Part shown: positions 1 to 10,021 of the stretch, piece after piece
Position numbering within the stretch: the stretch's first letter is position 1
How the letters are laid out: every line of letters begins with the position of its first letter
Assembly: GCA_015057325.1 (NCBI GenBank)
Contig: SVEQ01000007.1
Location: 124,001-188,000, forward strand
Source: Lachnospiraceae bacterium
GTDB lineage: Bacteria > Bacillota > Clostridia > Lachnospirales > Lachnospiraceae
Direction: 5' to 3'
DNA length: 64,000 bases
The notes under the pieces: model-generated
The model's input: the letters and a program-made list of their open reading frames with translations, nothing else
The model's database searches: none
What the model was told of the DNA's origin: nothing
Translations under genes and position numbers: made by a program

Positions 1-2460
1 GTAGATGACAGTCTGATTGCAAAACTGATTGAGAAAATGGATATTGACCTTATGCATTTTACAAAGGAATCAGAGAAGGCACTTGCCTATAGACCGAAGG
101 TGTCTGGTGGTAATCTATTTACAAGTTCTGATTTTCAAAAGACATTTGTTCACGCAGAGAAGGAAGCAAAACAGATGGGGGATGAGTATATCTCTGTGGA
201 GCATATATTCATGGCTCTATTAAAATACCCGAACAAAGCATTAAAAGGCTTGTTTATGGGATATGGAATTACCTCTGAAAGATTTTTAAAGGTTCTTTCG
301 GAAGTCAGGGGTAACCAGCGTGTGGATACCGATAATCCGGAAGCAACTTATGATAGTCTGGAAAAATACGGATATGATTTGGTGGAACGTGCAAGACAGC
401 AGAAACTAGATCCTGTTATCGGACGTGATACAGAGATTCGTAATATAATAAGAATATTATCCAGAAAGACAAAGAATAATCCGGTGCTTATCGGAGAACC
501 GGGTGTAGGTAAGACTGCGGCAGTTGAGGGACTTGCACAGAGAATAGTCAGAGGAGATGTGCCGGACGGTCTTAAGGATAAACAGATATTTGCACTTGAT
601 ATGGGAGCATTAATAGCGGGCGCAAAATACAGAGGTGAGTTTGAGGAAAGACTCAAAGCTGTGCTTGATGAGATTAAGCAGTCAGATGGTGAGATTATTC
701 TCTTTATTGATGAGCTTCATACGATAGTGGGAGCAGGCAAAACAGATGGTGCACTCGATGCCGGCAATATGTTAAAACCTATGCTTGCAAGAGGTGAACT
801 TCATTGTATAGGTGCTACAACTCTAGATGAATACAGAAAATACATTGAGACTGATGCGGCGCTTGAACGACGTTTTCAACCGGTTATGGTTGGAGAACCA
901 ACTGTTGAGGATACCATTTCAATACTTCGAGGACTTAAGAATCGTTACGAGGTATATCATGGCGTTAAGATAAATGACAGTGCAATAGTTGCAGCTGCAA
1001 CCTTATCAGACCGTTATATTTCAGATCGTTTTCTTCCGGATAAGGCAATTGATTTAGTAGATGAGGCGTGTGCGCTTATCAAAACGGAACTTGATTCTAT
1101 GCCGGTAGAACTTGATGAAATCAGCAGAAGAATGATGCAGCTAGAGATAGAGGAGGCTGCCCTTAAGAATGAGGAAGACAGACTTAGTAAGGAACGTCTT
1201 TCAAAACTTCAGGAAGAGCTTACAGAACTTCGAGAACGCTTTGAAAGCCTTAAAGCCGACTGGGATAACGAGAAAATGGGCGTTGACAAGGTCCGTGAAA
1301 TCAAAGGAAAGATTGAGGAGGTCAATAACGAAATACAGATTGCGCAGAGAAATTATGACCTCAACAAAGCTGCTGAACTTCAATACGGCAAACTTCCTGA
1401 ACTCGAAAAAGAATTGCAGGAAGTAGAAGCGAAGGAAGGCAACAAGGAGAAAGTGCTTGTTCATGAGAATGTAACGGATGAGGAGATTGCCTCAATAGTG
1501 TCTAAATGGACCGGAATCCCTGTTTCAAAGCTTACGGAAAGTGAACGTAACAAGACATTAAAACTTGCAGATGCTCTACACGAAAGAGTTGTTGGACAGG
1601 ATGAAGCGGTTGAACTTGTTTCCGATTCAATAATCCGTTCAAAAGCAGGTATCAAAGATCCAACCAAACCTATTGGCTCATTTCTTTTCTTGGGTCCTAC
1701 CGGTGTCGGTAAGACCGAACTTGCAAAAACGCTTGCACAGGCACTCTTTGATAATGAGGCTAACATGGTAAGAATTGACATGAGTGAGTATATGGAGAAG
1801 CACTCTGTGGCAAGATTAATCGGAGCGCCTCCGGGATATGTAGGTTATGATGAGGGCGGTCAGCTTACGGAAGCAGTCAGAAGAAAACCATATTCGGTCG
1901 TTCTTTTTGATGAGATAGAAAAAGCCCACCCGGATGTTTTTAATGTGCTTTTACAAGTCCTTGATGATGGTCGTATAACAGACTCAAAGGGAAAGACGGT
2001 TGATTTTAAAAATACCATTTTAATAATGACTTCCAATATCGGTTCGGCTAATCTTCTTGAAGGAATTAGTGAGGACGGCGAGATAACCGATGAGGCACGA
2101 GATAGTGTAATGGAAGAATTACGTCTTCATTTCAGACCTGAGTTTCTTAACCGATTGGACGAAACTATACTCTTTAAACCACTTACTAAGGACAACATAG
2201 GTAATATCATTGACCTGATGCTTAACGATTTAAATGAGCGACTTGCCGAGAGAGAGCTTTCATTAAAGATTACGGACGCTGCAAAAACTTATATAATGGA
2301 GCATGGTTATGACCCTGTATACGGTGCAAGACCACTTAAAAGGTACCTTCAAAAGCATGTTGACACTTTGGTCGCAAGAAAAATGCTTGAAGGAAGTGTT
2401 GGTGCCGGGGACACGTTGACCGTTGATGTTGAAAGTGATAAACTTATAGTTCAGAGATAA
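1..2460 (+). CDS. clpB: ATP-dependent chaperone ClpB, 5' end outside window
   Basis: Hsp100 disaggregase that threads aggregated proteins through a hexameric ring together with DnaK; cytosolic. The reading frame is open from base 1, so the true start lies upstream; 819 codons are visible against about 860 for the family, so only about 40-50 residues are missing. Seen: end of the Clp N-domain, first AAA+ module with Walker A GEPGVGKT near visible residue 165 and Walker B-like LFIDELHT, a long charged coiled-coil middle domain (about residues 400-520), second AAA+ module with GPTGVGKT near residue 565, and a C-terminal D2-small domain with [10 protein letters not shown]. The long middle domain separates ClpB from ClpC/ClpA. 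The 26 bp gap to the MoxR gene holds only a ribosome site and no terminator, so readthrough is possible. Confidence 0.95.
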   Translation, partial: VDDSLIAKLIEKMDIDLMHFTKESEKALAYRPKVSGGNLFTSSDFQKTFVHAEKEAKQMGDEYISVEHIFMALLKYPNKALKGLFMGYGITSERFLKVLSEVRGNQRVDTDNPEATYDSLEKYGYDLVERARQQKLDPVIGRDTEIRNIIRILSRKTKNNPVLIGEPGVGKTAAVEGLAQRIVRGDVPDGLKDKQIFALDMGALIAGAKYRGEFEERLKAVLDEIKQSDGEIILFIDELHTIVGAGKTDGALDAGNMLKPMLARGELHCIGATTLDEYRKYIETDAALERRFQPVMVGEPTVEDTISILRGLKNRYEVYHGVKINDSAIVAAATLSDRYISDRFLPDKAIDLVDEACALIKTELDSMPVELDEISRRMMQLEIEEAALKNEEDRLSKERLSKLQEELTELRERFESLKADWDNEKMGVDKVREIKGKIEEVNNEIQIAQRNYDLNKAAELQYGKLPELEKELQEVEAKEGNKEKVLVHENVTDEEIASIVSKWTGIPVSKLTESERNKTLKLADALHERVVGQDEAVELVSDSIIRSKAGIKDPTKPIGSFLFLGPTGVGKTELAKTLAQALFDNEANMVRIDMSEYMEKHSVARLIGAPPGYVGYDEGGQLTEAVRRKPYSVVLFDEIEKAHPDVFNVLLQVLDDGRITDSKGKTVDFKNTILIMTSNIGSANLLEGISEDGEITDEARDSVMEELRLHFRPEFLNRLDETILFKPLTKDNIGNIIDLMLNDLNERLAERELSLKITDAAKTYIMEHGYDPVYGARPLKRYLQKHVDTLVARKMLEGSVGAGDTLTVDVESDKLIVQR

Positions 2461-2486
2461 TATTTCTACAAGAAAGGAATCACAAC

Positions 2487-3437
2487 ATGGACTATTCGGT
2501 TAAAGAACTTGCAGATAGAATACGTACTAATCTGTCATCAGTAATTGTAGGAAAAGAGAAGAATATAGATTTAATAATAACCGCGTTTATCGCGGGTGGT
2601 CACGTACTTATAGAAGATACGCCGGGGACCGGCAAGACGTTACTTGCCAAGTCGCTGGCTTCTTCTGTTGATGCGGGTTTTAAACGTGTGCAGTTTACAC
2701 CCGACCTGCTTCCGTCAGATATAACAGGTCTTCATATGTATAATCCCAAAGAGGCTGAGTTTAACTTTATTCCGGGACCGGCATTTACCAATGTGTTGCT
2801 TGCTGATGAGATTAACCGTGCAACACCAAGAACCCAGTCGGCACTTCTTGAGTGTATGGCAGAGGGACAGATTACAATAGATGGTCAGACCAGAGTGCTT
2901 AACACACCATTCTTTGTGATTGCCACGGAGAATCCTGTAGAAACTTCGGGAACATTTAATCTTCCTGAGGCACTTTTGGACAGATTTCTAATGAGAATAC
3001 CGATGGAGCCGCCGCTTAATCATGATGAGCTTTTGATGTTAGACCGCTTCATTGAGGACAATCCGTATGATTTGTTAAAACCTGTTTGTACAGGCAAAGA
3101 TATAGTAGAAGCAGGGAAGTTGTGTCGCAAAGTGTTTGTTCACAAATGCGTCAGACAGTATATAGTTGATATTGTTCAAAAGTCCAGAACACACTCAAAA
3201 TCATTACTTGGTGCAAGCCCTAGAAGCGCGCTTGCATTGATGTATGCTGCACAGGTTTATGCAGCGATGAAGGGCGATGAGTTTGTAACTCCCGATCATG
3301 TCAAAACGCTTGCAATTCCGGTACTTTCGCACAGAATATTGTTATCGACGGGTTCCGGAACGCGAAGAGATAAGGAAGCATTTATAGAAGAAGTGCTTAA
3401 TCAGGTGTCTACACCTACGGAAAGATGGGAGCAGTGA
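2487..3437 (+). CDS. MoxR-family AAA+ ATPase
   Basis: 316-residue MoxR-type AAA+ ATPase, a family of chaperone-like ATPases that usually act on partners encoded next door. Seen: Walker A TPGTGKT near residue 46, Walker B LLADEINRA, sensor region IATENPVE and a C-terminal lid domain. A ribosome site (AAAGGAA) sits nine bases before ATG. DUF58 follows after 3 bp, and a polytopic membrane protein overlaps that gene, giving the common MoxR-DUF58-membrane module. Such modules are associated with envelope or stress functions, but the substrate cannot be read from the sequence. Confidence 0.93.
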   Translation: MDYSVKELADRIRTNLSSVIVGKEKNIDLIITAFIAGGHVLIEDTPGTGKTLLAKSLASSVDAGFKRVQFTPDLLPSDITGLHMYNPKEAEFNFIPGPAFTNVLLADEINRATPRTQSALLECMAEGQITIDGQTRVLNTPFFVIATENPVETSGTFNLPEALLDRFLMRIPMEPPLNHDELLMLDRFIEDNPYDLLKPVCTGKDIVEAGKLCRKVFVHKCVRQYIVDIVQKSRTHSKSLLGASPRSALALMYAAQVYAAMKGDEFVTPDHVKTLAIPVLSHRILLSTGSGTRRDKEAFIEEVLNQVSTPTERWEQ

Positions 3438-3440
3438 TAA

Positions 3441-4559
3441 ATGAGACTCCTAATATCTGTTTTCGTTGTGATTATAATCTACAATTTACAACTGAAAATG
3501 TACAAGAAATACTGGGAACACAAGCTCCTGGTAAGTCTTGATTTCTCTAAGGATGTACTTAATTACGGTGAGGAAGCGGAACTTGTTGAGGTTATTAAGA
3601 ACTCAAAGATTCTTCCTCTTCCTGTATTAAATGTTAAGTTTGCTACGTCTAAAAATCTTGTATTTTCCAAAGATGATAACACGAACATTTCGGACCGCTA
3701 TTACCGCAATGATGTTTTTTCTATTCTCGGTAATCAAAAGATAGAAAGGCATCATGCATTTATGGCAGGTGGAAGAGGTGTGTTTAAAATATCGGAACTT
3801 CAGGTATCCTCAAAGGATTTGTTTCTTAAGCATTCCTTTGCGGATATTATCAAAAATGATACCACGATTACAGTTCTTCCAAAGCGTATTCCGGTTATGG
3901 CATTCATGGATATTGAGAATCGTTTTTTGGGAGACAATCCTATTAACAACATGCAGATGCCGGATCCTTTTGTGTTTAGAGGAATAAGGCAATACAGATC
4001 CTATGATACGATGAAAAGTATTAACTGGAAAGCATCTGCCAAGAACAATGAACTTATGGTTAATCAGTATCAGGCAACTACATGTAATGAGGTTATCATT
4101 TACTTAAATCTTAAGCCTTACATGAAGTCGCAGGCAGATTATCTGGCAGAACATGCAATAAGTATAGCGGCAACCGTTTCAGCCAATCTTATAGGCAGAG
4201 GAATCAGCACGGGAGTATATACAAATGCGTATGATATAGATGCGCCCGAAGAGGGAGCGGTAACTCCACACGTGGAATCGGGACTTGGCAACGAGCATAT
4301 CAAGGCTGTGGATATAATGCTTGCCCGTCTTAACATTTCGCGTGAAACGGCAGATATGAAAGAATTGTTTAACAAGGGTAGAGAGCAGCAAAAAGAAGGA
4401 ATAATCAGGATTATAATTTCGACTTACAGGGACGATGCGTTGTATGAGTTTTTTGGTGAGCATGAGAAAACAGAGCAGATTTATTGGATAGTTCCGGAAA
4501 GATTCGGTGCACCGGTTGATCTGCGCTATGATGGAATGATTAGGTGGGATTGTAAATGA
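3441..4559 (+). CDS. DUF58 domain protein
   Basis: 372 residues. A hydrophobic N-terminal segment (about residues 1-15) is followed by a beta-rich region, and the DUF58 core is recognisable by the phrase DPFVFRGIRQYRSYD followed by INWKASAKNNELMVNQY (about residues 175-210). DUF58 proteins are the usual partners of MoxR ATPases and carry a von Willebrand A-like fold. The start lies three bases after the moxR stop codon, and the stop overlaps the next start by four bases (ATGA), so the three genes are probably translationally coupled. The molecular function is unknown. Confidence 0.9.
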   Translation: MRLLISVFVVIIIYNLQLKMYKKYWEHKLLVSLDFSKDVLNYGEEAELVEVIKNSKILPLPVLNVKFATSKNLVFSKDDNTNISDRYYRNDVFSILGNQKIERHHAFMAGGRGVFKISELQVSSKDLFLKHSFADIIKNDTTITVLPKRIPVMAFMDIENRFLGDNPINNMQMPDPFVFRGIRQYRSYDTMKSINWKASAKNNELMVNQYQATTCNEVIIYLNLKPYMKSQADYLAEHAISIAATVSANLIGRGISTGVYTNAYDIDAPEEGAVTPHVESGLGNEHIKAVDIMLARLNISRETADMKELFNKGREQQKEGIIRIIISTYRDDALYEFFGEHEKTEQIYWIVPERFGAPVDLRYDGMIRWDCK

Positions 4560-5734
4560 GTAATAAGATTGATTTGTGTGGAAATATAATATCGCAAACT
4601 ATGCATTTTATTATAAGTCTTACGCTTTTTATTGTTGCACAGACGGTTTTGATAGGAGTTCCTGCACCGTTTTATATGCAGATGATGTTTTTGTTATGCT
4701 ACAGTGCAATAATAGTAATCAGATATCTTGTAAATGCGAATTTTCTTATATATATGATTGCACACGTAACACTTTATACAACACTTTTTTTAATACCGGT
4801 TTCAAGCCTGATGTTCATTGTGTTTGCTGTGTTTTTTGTTGCCATGACGGTTCAATCGGTTATGTTTTGGAAAAAAAACGGCAACGTGGATAAGTCGGAA
4901 GTGCCTTGGTTTTCTATCGTTGTTTTTTGCATATCATATATCTACGCCTATGTGGACGGACACAATCTTTTAAGGATATATCTTCTTGTTACGGGTGTGC
5001 TTTTCCTTTTGATGTTCATGGCGAATTTCTACGTGGAAAGTCTTTATCAACTATCAAAAAACACCATGTTTCATAGCCATTTGCCGTTACAACAGATTGT
5101 AAAAACCAATTCAGTTATAATTGCGCTCATTATTGCTGTAACATTCATGACAATATTGCTTGCAAATATAATAGATTTGGATCATTTAATATACAATATT
5201 GGCGATGGAATAGTAGCCGTTATCAGGGTGTTTTTAAGGTCGTTGTTTGCGATTCTTTCATGGTTTGCAAGTCTTTTTGAAGGGGATCGGGTTGTTGATT
5301 TGGGTTCGTTGGTCGATTCGTTTAGTAACATTGTAAAAGAAGAAAGCTTTATATCGAAGCTTTTAAATGTGCTTTTTGCTGTTATTAAAATTGTAGCCAC
5401 ATCATTTTTTGTTTTGTGGGTATTACGTGGTGCTAATAAGAGAGTCAGACAATATTTGAAAGATAACGTACTACCGACAGACAAAGTAACGTCGGTTAAG
5501 GCAAAGGAACCTGAAAGTCGTGATATTATAAAGCACGTATTTGCAAGCGTTGAGCCAAATAACAGCATACGAAAACGTTACAGAAGAGAAGTGCTTAAGA
5601 ACAAGGGAGACTTGGTGCTTACCAACTTTCTTACAACGGGAGAAATCGAAGCGGGAATGGATGAGAGAACTGCGAGGAAAATGAGACCGTTAAAGGAAGC
5701 TTATGAGGCTGAAAGATATCGTGATGAACAATGA
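4556..5734 (+). CDS. polytopic membrane protein of the MoxR-DUF58 operon
   Basis: 392 residues with about seven hydrophobic segments: several between residues 15 and 160, two near 180-205 and 215-245, and one near 275-290. A charged cytosolic tail carries IRKRYRREVLKNKG and ends LKEAYEAERY, resembling the DUF4129 tail often found on transglutaminase-like proteins of this operon type. No transglutaminase domain is visible, so this may be a reduced version of that third component. Its start overlaps the DUF58 stop. No terminator is evident after it, and the next gene has its own promoter-like sequence. Function unknown; the envelope role is inferred from context. Confidence 0.75.
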   Translation: MSNKIDLCGNIISQTMHFIISLTLFIVAQTVLIGVPAPFYMQMMFLLCYSAIIVIRYLVNANFLIYMIAHVTLYTTLFLIPVSSLMFIVFAVFFVAMTVQSVMFWKKNGNVDKSEVPWFSIVVFCISYIYAYVDGHNLLRIYLLVTGVLFLLMFMANFYVESLYQLSKNTMFHSHLPLQQIVKTNSVIIALIIAVTFMTILLANIIDLDHLIYNIGDGIVAVIRVFLRSLFAILSWFASLFEGDRVVDLGSLVDSFSNIVKEESFISKLLNVLFAVIKIVATSFFVLWVLRGANKRVRQYLKDNVLPTDKVTSVKAKEPESRDIIKHVFASVEPNNSIRKRYRREVLKNKGDLVLTNFLTTGEIEAGMDERTARKMRPLKEAYEAERYRDEQ

Positions 5735-5743
5735 AATAATTTC

Positions 5744-5772
5744 TTGAATACTTGTTTGATTCATGGTATTCT
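5744..5772 (+). promoter_or_regulatory. putative sigma-A promoter for the 5814 gene and glyA
   Basis: TTGAAT at 5744-5749 and TATTCT at 5767-5772 with a 17-base spacer, about 40 bases before the start codon at 5814. Confidence 0.45.
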
Positions 5773-5813
5773 ATAGTATATGTTTAGTAAAGTTGTTGAA
5801 AGGAGTAAGTTTA

Positions 5814-6104
5814 ATGAACGAGTGGATTTTGGTTGAAGACAGAGAACCTACAGTTGATGAGATTCGAGATAGAAATGAGTTTATATGTACTGATGGAATG
5901 ACAACATATATAAGAACCTACAGTTTCCGTCTTCACGGATTCGTTGCTGAATTCCGTGGAAAAGAAAGCAAGGATCGTGGTGTTATAGCCTGGATGCCGC
6001 TTCCGGCACCTTATAAGGCACCGGGTCAGGCAGAAAAAGAAGCTGAAGAGGAAGTTAAAAACGTGTATTTTAATGCGGGTTATATACCGCGTTACGACCT
6101 GTAA
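5814..6104 (+). CDS. small DUF551-like protein
   Basis: 96-residue acidic protein. ATG at 5814 is chosen because AAGGAG lies ten bases upstream; an earlier in-frame ATG at 5763 has no ribosome site and would start inside the promoter. The phrase WILVEDREPT at the start and VIAWMPLPAPYK near residue 65 match the layout of DUF551 proteins, which are short and of unknown function. It has no signal peptide or membrane segment. It lies 40 bp before glyA in the same direction and is probably cotranscribed, which does not reveal its role. Confidence 0.7.
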   Translation: MNEWILVEDREPTVDEIRDRNEFICTDGMTTYIRTYSFRLHGFVAEFRGKESKDRGVIAWMPLPAPYKAPGQAEKEAEEEVKNVYFNAGYIPRYDL

Positions 6105-6144
6105 TTAAGGTCCCATAATAATATTATTTTACCGGAGGTATAAC

Positions 6145-7380
6145 ATGTATAGTTTTGACGAGATTAGTAATTTTGACCCAGAAGTAGCTAAAGCGATGAC
6201 AGATGAGATTAACAGACAGAATGATAATATCGAGTTAATTGCATCTGAAAACATAGTAAGTAAGGCTGTAATGGCAGCTATGGGAAGTCCACTTACCAAC
6301 AAGTACGCAGAGGGATATCCGGGCAAGCGTTATTATGGTGGTTGTGAGCACGTTGATGTTGTAGAGGATCTTGCAAGAGAGAGAGCAAAAGAACTTTTTG
6401 GTTGTGAGTATGTTAATGTTCAGCCGCATTCAGGTGCACAGGCTAATATGGCTGCATTTTTCGCTATTATGGAGCCGGGTGATACGTTCATGGGAATGAA
6501 CCTTGCTCATGGTGGACATCTTACACATGGTTCACCGGTTAATCTTTCAGGTAAGTATTTTAATGTTGTACCTTACGGTGTTAATGATGACGGATTTATC
6601 GATTATGATGAAGTAGAAAGAATTGCAAAAGAGTGCAAGCCTAAGCTTATTGTAGCCGGTGCTTCAGCTTATGCAAGAGCAATTGATTTCAAGAGATTTA
6701 GAGAGATAGCAGATAGCGTTGGTGCAGTTCTTATGGTAGATATGGCTCATATTGCAGGTCTTGTTGCTGCAGGCGTTCATGAAAGCCCAATCCCATATGC
6801 ACACGTTACAACAACTACTACTCATAAGACACTTAGAGGACCTCGTGGAGGAATGATTCTTTCAAGTAATGAGGTTAATGAGAAATATAACTTCAATAAG
6901 GCAGTATTCCCGGGAATTCAGGGTGGTCCTTTGATGCATGTAATTGCAGGTAAGGCTGTTTGTCTTAAGGAAGCATTATCAGATGAGTACAAAGAGTATC
7001 AGAGACAGGTTGTTAAAAATGCAGCAGCCCTTGCAAATGCTCTTATGGAGAGAGGATTTAAGATTGTTTCAGGTGGAACAGACAATCACCTTATGCTTGT
7101 AGATCTTCAGAATCTTGATCTTACAGGTAAGGAAGTTGAGAAGCTTCTTGACAGTGTTCATATTACAGCTAACAAGAACACAGTACCTAACGATCCTAAG
7201 TCACCATTTGTAACAAGCGGTATTCGTCTTGGAACACCTGCTATTACAACTCGTGGTGCTAAGGAAGAGGACATGATTGTTATCGCAGATGCAATTAAAG
7301 CAGCAGTTATTGACAAGGACGAAGCAAAGGCTATGGAACTTGTTAAGTCAATAACTTCAAAATATCCGTTATACGCATAA
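6145..7380 (+). CDS. glyA: serine hydroxymethyltransferase
   Basis: 411-residue PLP enzyme that converts serine and tetrahydrofolate to glycine and 5,10-methylene-tetrahydrofolate, the main source of one-carbon units; cytosolic. Seen: N-terminal [23 protein letters not shown], and the PLP lysine K228 in [14 protein letters not shown]. The length is typical. CGGAGG stands nine bases before ATG. The gene ends with a clear hairpin terminator, and no glycine riboswitch was seen upstream. Confidence 0.97.
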   Translation: MYSFDEISNFDPEVAKAMTDEINRQNDNIELIASENIVSKAVMAAMGSPLTNKYAEGYPGKRYYGGCEHVDVVEDLARERAKELFGCEYVNVQPHSGAQANMAAFFAIMEPGDTFMGMNLAHGGHLTHGSPVNLSGKYFNVVPYGVNDDGFIDYDEVERIAKECKPKLIVAGASAYARAIDFKRFREIADSVGAVLMVDMAHIAGLVAAGVHESPIPYAHVTTTTTHKTLRGPRGGMILSSNEVNEKYNFNKAVFPGIQGGPLMHVIAGKAVCLKEALSDEYKEYQRQVVKNAAALANALMERGFKIVSGGTDNHLMLVDLQNLDLTGKEVEKLLDSVHITANKNTVPNDPKSPFVTSGIRLGTPAITTRGAKEEDMIVIADAIKAAVIDKDEAKAMELVKSITSKYPLYA

Positions 7381-7404
7381 GATTTATTACACAAAAGTCA
7401 ATAG

Positions 7405-7445
7405 AGACAGCATTGGACTGACTTTCTGATGCTGTCTTTTGTTTC
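7405..7445 (+). terminator. intrinsic terminator after glyA
   Basis: Perfect nine-base stem AGACAGCAT (7405-7413) with ATGCTGTCT (7429-7437), followed by a T-rich tract. Confidence 0.85.
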
Positions 7446-7463
7446 ATTTTCGGAGGGGTAATT

Positions 7464-9950
7464 ATGTTAAACAGCAGGCGATTGCGTTTTGTAGAAGTAT
7501 TTGAATTTGTTTTCTTTACTGCTATGCATATTTTTTATTCAACATTTATAAAAGATATGTATGTTACGGAATTGGTCGTGTTGTTTTCGATTGGATTAGA
7601 CCTTCTTGTCATTGCATGTCTTATTTTTATCAAAAATGAATTCTGGAATCAGATAGGCTTTAGTCTGTGCGTGGTGGTTACTGTTCATTTGATAGGAACG
7701 GCTATGGGGTCTCTGGCATACGGTATAGTTTTCTATATGATGGCAGGAACGATTATATCCATTAACGGTAATCGTTATCTTAACAGAGTCTATTTTTTTA
7801 TAGTCAACGTTGCGATGATCTTAGAACTTATCTTTGAATATGACGTGATAGTGAGCGTTATTCCCATTCATTTCTATGTGATGATAATTTTTACATGTGA
7901 AATGTATATGCTTGTGGAAAGTTATCTGGTTGTGTTATATCAACAAAATCTTGAGGAAATTCAGATACAAAATGAGATTCTTAATCTTGCTCAACAGAGC
8001 AAAGATCAGTTTCTTGCCAATATGTCTCATGAAATAAGAACACCGATGAATGCCATTGTAGGTATGAGTGAACTTATCATGCGTGAAGATATTAATCCCA
8101 AGGTTGAGCAGTATTGTCATAATATTGAAACCTCGGGACAGAATTTGTTGGCAATTATCAATGATATTCTCGATTTTTCTAAAATAGAATCCGGACAAAT
8201 GAGATTGGTAAATGAGCCATATTCTATATCAAGTATTGTTAACGAAGTTGTTAATATGGCTGTTTTTAGACGAAGCTATAAGGATATAAGCATAATTGTT
8301 GACATGAGACCTGACATTCCCAATCGTTTAGAAGGTGATGAGGTAAGAATCAAACAGGTGCTTACCAATATAGTCACTAATGCGGTTAAGTTTACAAAGC
8401 AGGGATATGTTTTTATTTCCGTTAGTTGCTACAAGCGTGAAGGAATTAACATATTAAAACTTGAGGTTAAGGATACAGGTGTCGGAATTAAGAAAGAGGA
8501 CTTGTCGCACCTGTTTGAATCATTTACACGACTTGATACAAAGAAGAACAGGTCTATAGAAGGAACGGGACTGGGTCTTGCTATTTGCAAACGCCTTGTT
8601 GAACTTATGCATGGAACAATTAAGGTTAGCAGTACTTACAGAAAAGGAACGACAGTCACAATTGAGGTTCCACAGGCAATAGTTGATGGTTCACCGAGTC
8701 TTGTCATAGACAATAAAAATATGAAGGTTATCTCTTATATGGATCTTGGTGCAAGACAAATAGGTGAAAGAAAAAACTATTACAAGATGGCATACGATCA
8801 TTTGTGGGCTCCTTTTGATATTGATAATTTGGTTGTTACTGAATACGGTAAAATGTATGATGCGGTAGAAAGCGGACAATATACTCATTTGATAATCGGA
8901 ACAGAAGAATACAGGACACACAGGCCTTACTTTGATGAGATATCCGAAAAGATAAGATTGTTTGTAATGTACGATCCAAGATATGATCTTCACTTGAAAG
9001 AGGGTATATTTGGAATCACATTACCGTTTTGTGCGGTTTCAATTATATTTGCATTAAACGGCGAGACAACCTACACTGAGATAAATGATGAACGACAACA
9101 GTCAAGATTCATAACACCTGATGCCAAGATTTTGGTTGTGGATGATAATGAGATTAACCTTAAGGTTACAGAAGGAATTCTTGGCATTTACAAGGCAGGT
9201 AGCATATTGGTAAAAAGTGGTCATGAGGCGATATCTGTACTTGCAAGCACGCCGGTTGATTTGGTTTTGATGGATCATATGATGCCGGAACTGGATGGCG
9301 TCGAAACGACACGAATAATAAGACAGACCGGAGCGGAATCATTTAGAAATGTTCCTATTATAGCCATGACAGCTAATGTTGTTAATGACGTGCAACAGAT
9401 GTTTTTGGAGAACGGATTCCAGGATTTTTTACCAAAGCCGGTTACTGTATCAACTCTTGGAGAAGTACTTGTCCATTGGCTTCCTAAGGAATATATCAAA
9501 TACGTGGAAGCGGGAGCGGAAGAAGATAATACTTCTTCACAAAAGACAGATGTCAAAAATGATCAACCGGCTAACCCATCAACTTCCGGTGCCCAAAGAC
9601 CTGATGTGGCAATCGATGCTGCGACTGCAATTGAGAATATGGGCGGTCAGAGAGATCTTTTTAAAGAACTATTGGAATACTGTCTTGAACTTGAAGAGAA
9701 GAGGTGGAATGATCTTGATGAGCAGTTTGTCAAAGAGGATTGGAAAGAGTACACAATTCAGGTTCATGCCCTAAAAGGCGGTATGCGAAGCCTTGGTATA
9801 GAAGAACTTGCTCTTGCGGCACAGGGACTTGAGCATGCCTGCAAAGAAGGACGCATTGATGATGTCAAAGAAGGACACCCGAAGTTAAAGGAGTTGTATG
9901 ATTTTACCCACAGGTGTATTGAACGATTCCTTGTGGATTTTGAAGTGTAA
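7464..9950 (+). CDS. hybrid sensor histidine kinase with receiver and Hpt domains
   Basis: 828-residue membrane phosphorelay protein. Seen in order: about five or six membrane segments (residues 12-160), a short coiled coil, HisKA with the phospho-acceptor H189 in FLANMSHEIRTPMN, a HATPase with N and G boxes (DTGVGI, GTGLGLAICK), a degenerate receiver-like stretch (about 410-530), a full receiver with ILVVDDNE and phospho-acceptor D604, and a C-terminal Hpt domain with H768 in VHALKGGMRSLG. No extracellular sensor domain is visible, so the signal is probably sensed in the membrane. No DNA-binding regulator is encoded nearby, so the output is unknown. GGAGGGG precedes ATG. It is flanked by terminators and is probably monocistronic. 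Confidence 0.93.
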   Translation: MLNSRRLRFVEVFEFVFFTAMHIFYSTFIKDMYVTELVVLFSIGLDLLVIACLIFIKNEFWNQIGFSLCVVVTVHLIGTAMGSLAYGIVFYMMAGTIISINGNRYLNRVYFFIVNVAMILELIFEYDVIVSVIPIHFYVMIIFTCEMYMLVESYLVVLYQQNLEEIQIQNEILNLAQQSKDQFLANMSHEIRTPMNAIVGMSELIMREDINPKVEQYCHNIETSGQNLLAIINDILDFSKIESGQMRLVNEPYSISSIVNEVVNMAVFRRSYKDISIIVDMRPDIPNRLEGDEVRIKQVLTNIVTNAVKFTKQGYVFISVSCYKREGINILKLEVKDTGVGIKKEDLSHLFESFTRLDTKKNRSIEGTGLGLAICKRLVELMHGTIKVSSTYRKGTTVTIEVPQAIVDGSPSLVIDNKNMKVISYMDLGARQIGERKNYYKMAYDHLWAPFDIDNLVVTEYGKMYDAVESGQYTHLIIGTEEYRTHRPYFDEISEKIRLFVMYDPRYDLHLKEGIFGITLPFCAVSIIFALNGETTYTEINDERQQSRFITPDAKILVVDDNEINLKVTEGILGIYKAGSILVKSGHEAISVLASTPVDLVLMDHMMPELDGVETTRIIRQTGAESFRNVPIIAMTANVVNDVQQMFLENGFQDFLPKPVTVSTLGEVLVHWLPKEYIKYVEAGAEEDNTSSQKTDVKNDQPANPSTSGAQRPDVAIDAATAIENMGGQRDLFKELLEYCLELEEKRWNDLDEQFVKEDWKEYTIQVHALKGGMRSLGIEELALAAQGLEHACKEGRIDDVKEGHPKLKELYDFTHRCIERFLVDFEV

Positions 9951-9964
9951 TATATAAGAAAAAA

Positions 9965-10011
9965 GCCGACAGGCATAATCAGAAGTAATTTCTGATATCC
10001 TGTCGGTTTTT
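9965..10011. terminator. bidirectional terminator between the sensor kinase and leuA
   Basis: GCCGACAGG (9965-9973) pairs with CCTGTCGG (9999-10006). An inner stem ATCAGAA/TTCTGAT extends it. A-rich sequence on the left and T-rich on the right let it serve both convergent genes. Confidence 0.8.
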
Positions 10012-10021
10012 AAAATTTGCT